Position numbers and translations under genes: made by a program. Source: JAHRAW01 sp965226545 (GTDB lineage Bacteria; Pseudomonadota; Gammaproteobacteria; Arenicellales; Poriferihabitantaceae). From it: DNA of 64,000 bases. Position 1 is the stretch's first letter, and every line of letters begins with the position of its first letter. The stretch lies in contig OZ245364.1 in assembly GCA_965226545.1 (NCBI GenBank), forward strand, positions 124,001 through 188,000, read 5' to 3'. This document shows positions 62,825 to 64,000 of this stretch, in pieces. The notes beneath the pieces are model-generated. The model had not been told where the DNA came from, did no database searches, and saw nothing but the letters and a program-made list of their open reading frames with translations.

Positions 62825-63054
62825 CGTATAATACCGCTGTGCATAAAGCGGTGGAAAACCTGTGCGGCGGTGGTGTATTGTTTGTGGATAGTCATTCGGG
62901 TTGCGGTTATGCACAATTTATCAACCGCTTTTGCCCGCCTTATCCACCCAGTTACGCACCGCGAGTTTAGTTATAAGCCATTGATTATTCTGGTTAAATT
63001 CGACTTGCACACATATCAACAGCCCCTACAACTGTAACTACTGTATTTAACGCC
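62825..63054. other. Candidate replication origin (DnaA-box cluster) between dnaA and dnaN
   Basis: Five DnaA-box-like 9-mers lie in 111 bases: TGTGCATAA 62838-62846 and TTATGCACA 62907-62915 (both perfect to TTATNCACA), TGTGGATAG 62883-62891 and TTATCCACC 62940-62948 (8 of 9), and TTATCAACC 62918-62926 (7 of 9). An AT-rich stretch follows (62968-63000), suitable for opening. TATAAT at 62827-62832 may be a -10 box for dnaN. This is consistent with oriC; proof needs skew data. Confidence 0.6.
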
Positions 63055-64000
63055 ATGAAACTAACCATAGACCGCGATAAAATTTTGCCAATGCTGAGTT
63101 TAGTCAGCAGCGTTGTCGAAAAACGTCAGACCTTGCCGATGTTGTCCAATTTACATTTCGAATTGGCCAACGGCACTTTGCGCACCGTCGGCACGGATTT
63201 GGAAGTTGAAATCACCGAGACAGTCGAAGACGTCAAAGGTGAAGACGGCGCATTGACGTTGTCGATGCAAAAGTTCTACGACATTGCGCGGATGTTGCCG
63301 GAAGACGCGGTCATCAACATCAAGCAGGATAAAAAAGACACCGCGCAAATCACCTCAGGGCGCAGCCGCTACACCCTCAAGACCTTGCCGGCGAAAGAAT
63401 TCCCGCGCATCGAAACCGAAGATTGGCAGGAGCGTTTTAAGATTCAGCAAAACGTGCTGAAGGCGTTGCTGGATAAAACTTCCGTGGCGATGGGGGTCAA
63501 CGACGTACGTTATTACCTGAACGGCGTGTTGTTGCATCTCTCGGCAAAACAATTGCGCGCCACCGCCACCGATGGGCATCGCTTGGCGCAATCCGATGTC
63601 GATATTAAATTGGGCATCAAAGGCACGCGCGAATTAATCGTGCCGCGCAAAGCGGTGCTGGAAATCAATCGCTTTCTCGGTGAAGGCGAAGGTGAATTGA
63701 CTCTGGAGATGAATGAAAACCATCTCAAACTGAGCAAAGCCGGCGGCGTGCTAATCACCAAACTGATTGACGGCAAATTCCCCGAGTTCAAAGACGTGAT
63801 GAGCAAGGAATACGAAATTTGCGTGCGCGTCAATCGCATCGAGCTCATCGAAGTGCTCAACCGCGTGGCCGTGCTGACCAACCCCGGCGAACGTTTCCGC
63901 GGCGCAAAAATCAATCTGCAGGAAAACCTGATGAGCATCTCGGCCAACAATATGGAACAGGAAGAGGCGGTCGAGGAATTGCAGTTGGAATACAGCGGCG
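63055..64000 (+). CDS. dnaN: DNA polymerase III beta sliding clamp, 3' end cut by the window
   Basis: 315 codons plus one base before the window ends; the family length is about 370. Starts MKLTIDRDKILPMLSLVSSV VEKRQTLPMLSN, with LRTVGTDLEVEITE, VNDVRYYLNGVLLHLSAKQL RATATDGHRLAQ in the second domain and RGAKINLQENLMSISANNME at the end of the visible part. Ring-shaped processivity factor, next to dnaA as usual. Confidence 0.97.
   Translation, partial: MKLTIDRDKILPMLSLVSSVVEKRQTLPMLSNLHFELANGTLRTVGTDLEVEITETVEDVKGEDGALTLSMQKFYDIARMLPEDAVINIKQDKKDTAQITSGRSRYTLKTLPAKEFPRIETEDWQERFKIQQNVLKALLDKTSVAMGVNDVRYYLNGVLLHLSAKQLRATATDGHRLAQSDVDIKLGIKGTRELIVPRKAVLEINRFLGEGEGELTLEMNENHLKLSKAGGVLITKLIDGKFPEFKDVMSKEYEICVRVNRIELIEVLNRVAVLTNPGERFRGAKINLQENLMSISANNMEQEEAVEELQLEYSG

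Noticed and set aside
1..64000. tRNA genes, CRISPR arrays, insertion sequences
   Set aside because: I looked for T-loop words with acceptor pairing, evenly spaced identical repeats with unique spacers, and transposase motifs, and saw none. The tandem arrays here lack spacers of CRISPR type.

Overview
The window looks like chromosomal DNA from a Gram-negative gammaproteobacterium, near the replication origin. Supporting signs are porins and signal-peptide beta-barrels, lipoproteins with lipoboxes, LptF/LptG, the typical proteobacterial blocks pepA-holC-valS (divergent from lptF-lptG), rsmG-parA-parB followed by the atp operon, and dnaA-dnaN at the right edge. I see no tRNA, rRNA, CRISPR array, insertion sequence or prophage. 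The order or genus cannot be named from sequence reading alone.

Layout. 0-8.4 kb is an envelope region: a partial VOC protein, two beta-barrel/lipoprotein pairs (one barrel is an inverse autotransporter), a major porin with its own promoter and terminator, and two small unknown genes. 8.7-17.5 kb, plus strand: citrate synthase, a small membrane protein, a rhomboid protease, an isoleucyl-tRNA synthetase with a repetitive basic tail, and two nucleotide-sugar enzymes. 17.5-21.9 kb, minus strand: a TctCBA uptake system coupled to a PLP decarboxylase. 22.1-30 kb: valS, holC and pepA on one strand, an ABM-domain protein, lptF and lptG on the other. 30.1-31 kb: a beta-hydroxyacid dehydrogenase.

31-50.6 kb is one long minus-strand series. 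Read in the direction of transcription it runs rsmG, parA, parB, a DNA methyltransferase-HNH fusion, a PD-(D/E)XK protein, a LysE exporter, atpI, atpB, atpE, atpF, atpH, atpA, then an outer-membrane barrel and two small membrane proteins, atpG, two more unknown proteins, atpD, atpC, a second PD-(D/E)XK protein, an M48 protease, a Fic protein and an ARPP-1-like protein, ending at a strong hairpin. The five unrelated genes inside the F1 part of the ATP synthase operon, one of them sharing a base with the atpA stop codon, are the most unusual feature of the window.

50.9-64 kb: a methyltransferase, PEP carboxykinase, a small unknown membrane protein, a TPP riboswitch followed by the thiamine transporter thiBPQ, a GFA-family protein, a dimethylglycine-dehydrogenase-like flavoprotein, then dnaA, a spacer with DnaA boxes, and the start of dnaN.

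A theme across the window is degenerate low-complexity repeats. They fill many spacers (TTAAC-type words, 10-bp and 21-bp tandem units, palindromes) and also appear in frame in essential genes (ileS tail, valS, lptF, the gltA N-terminus).
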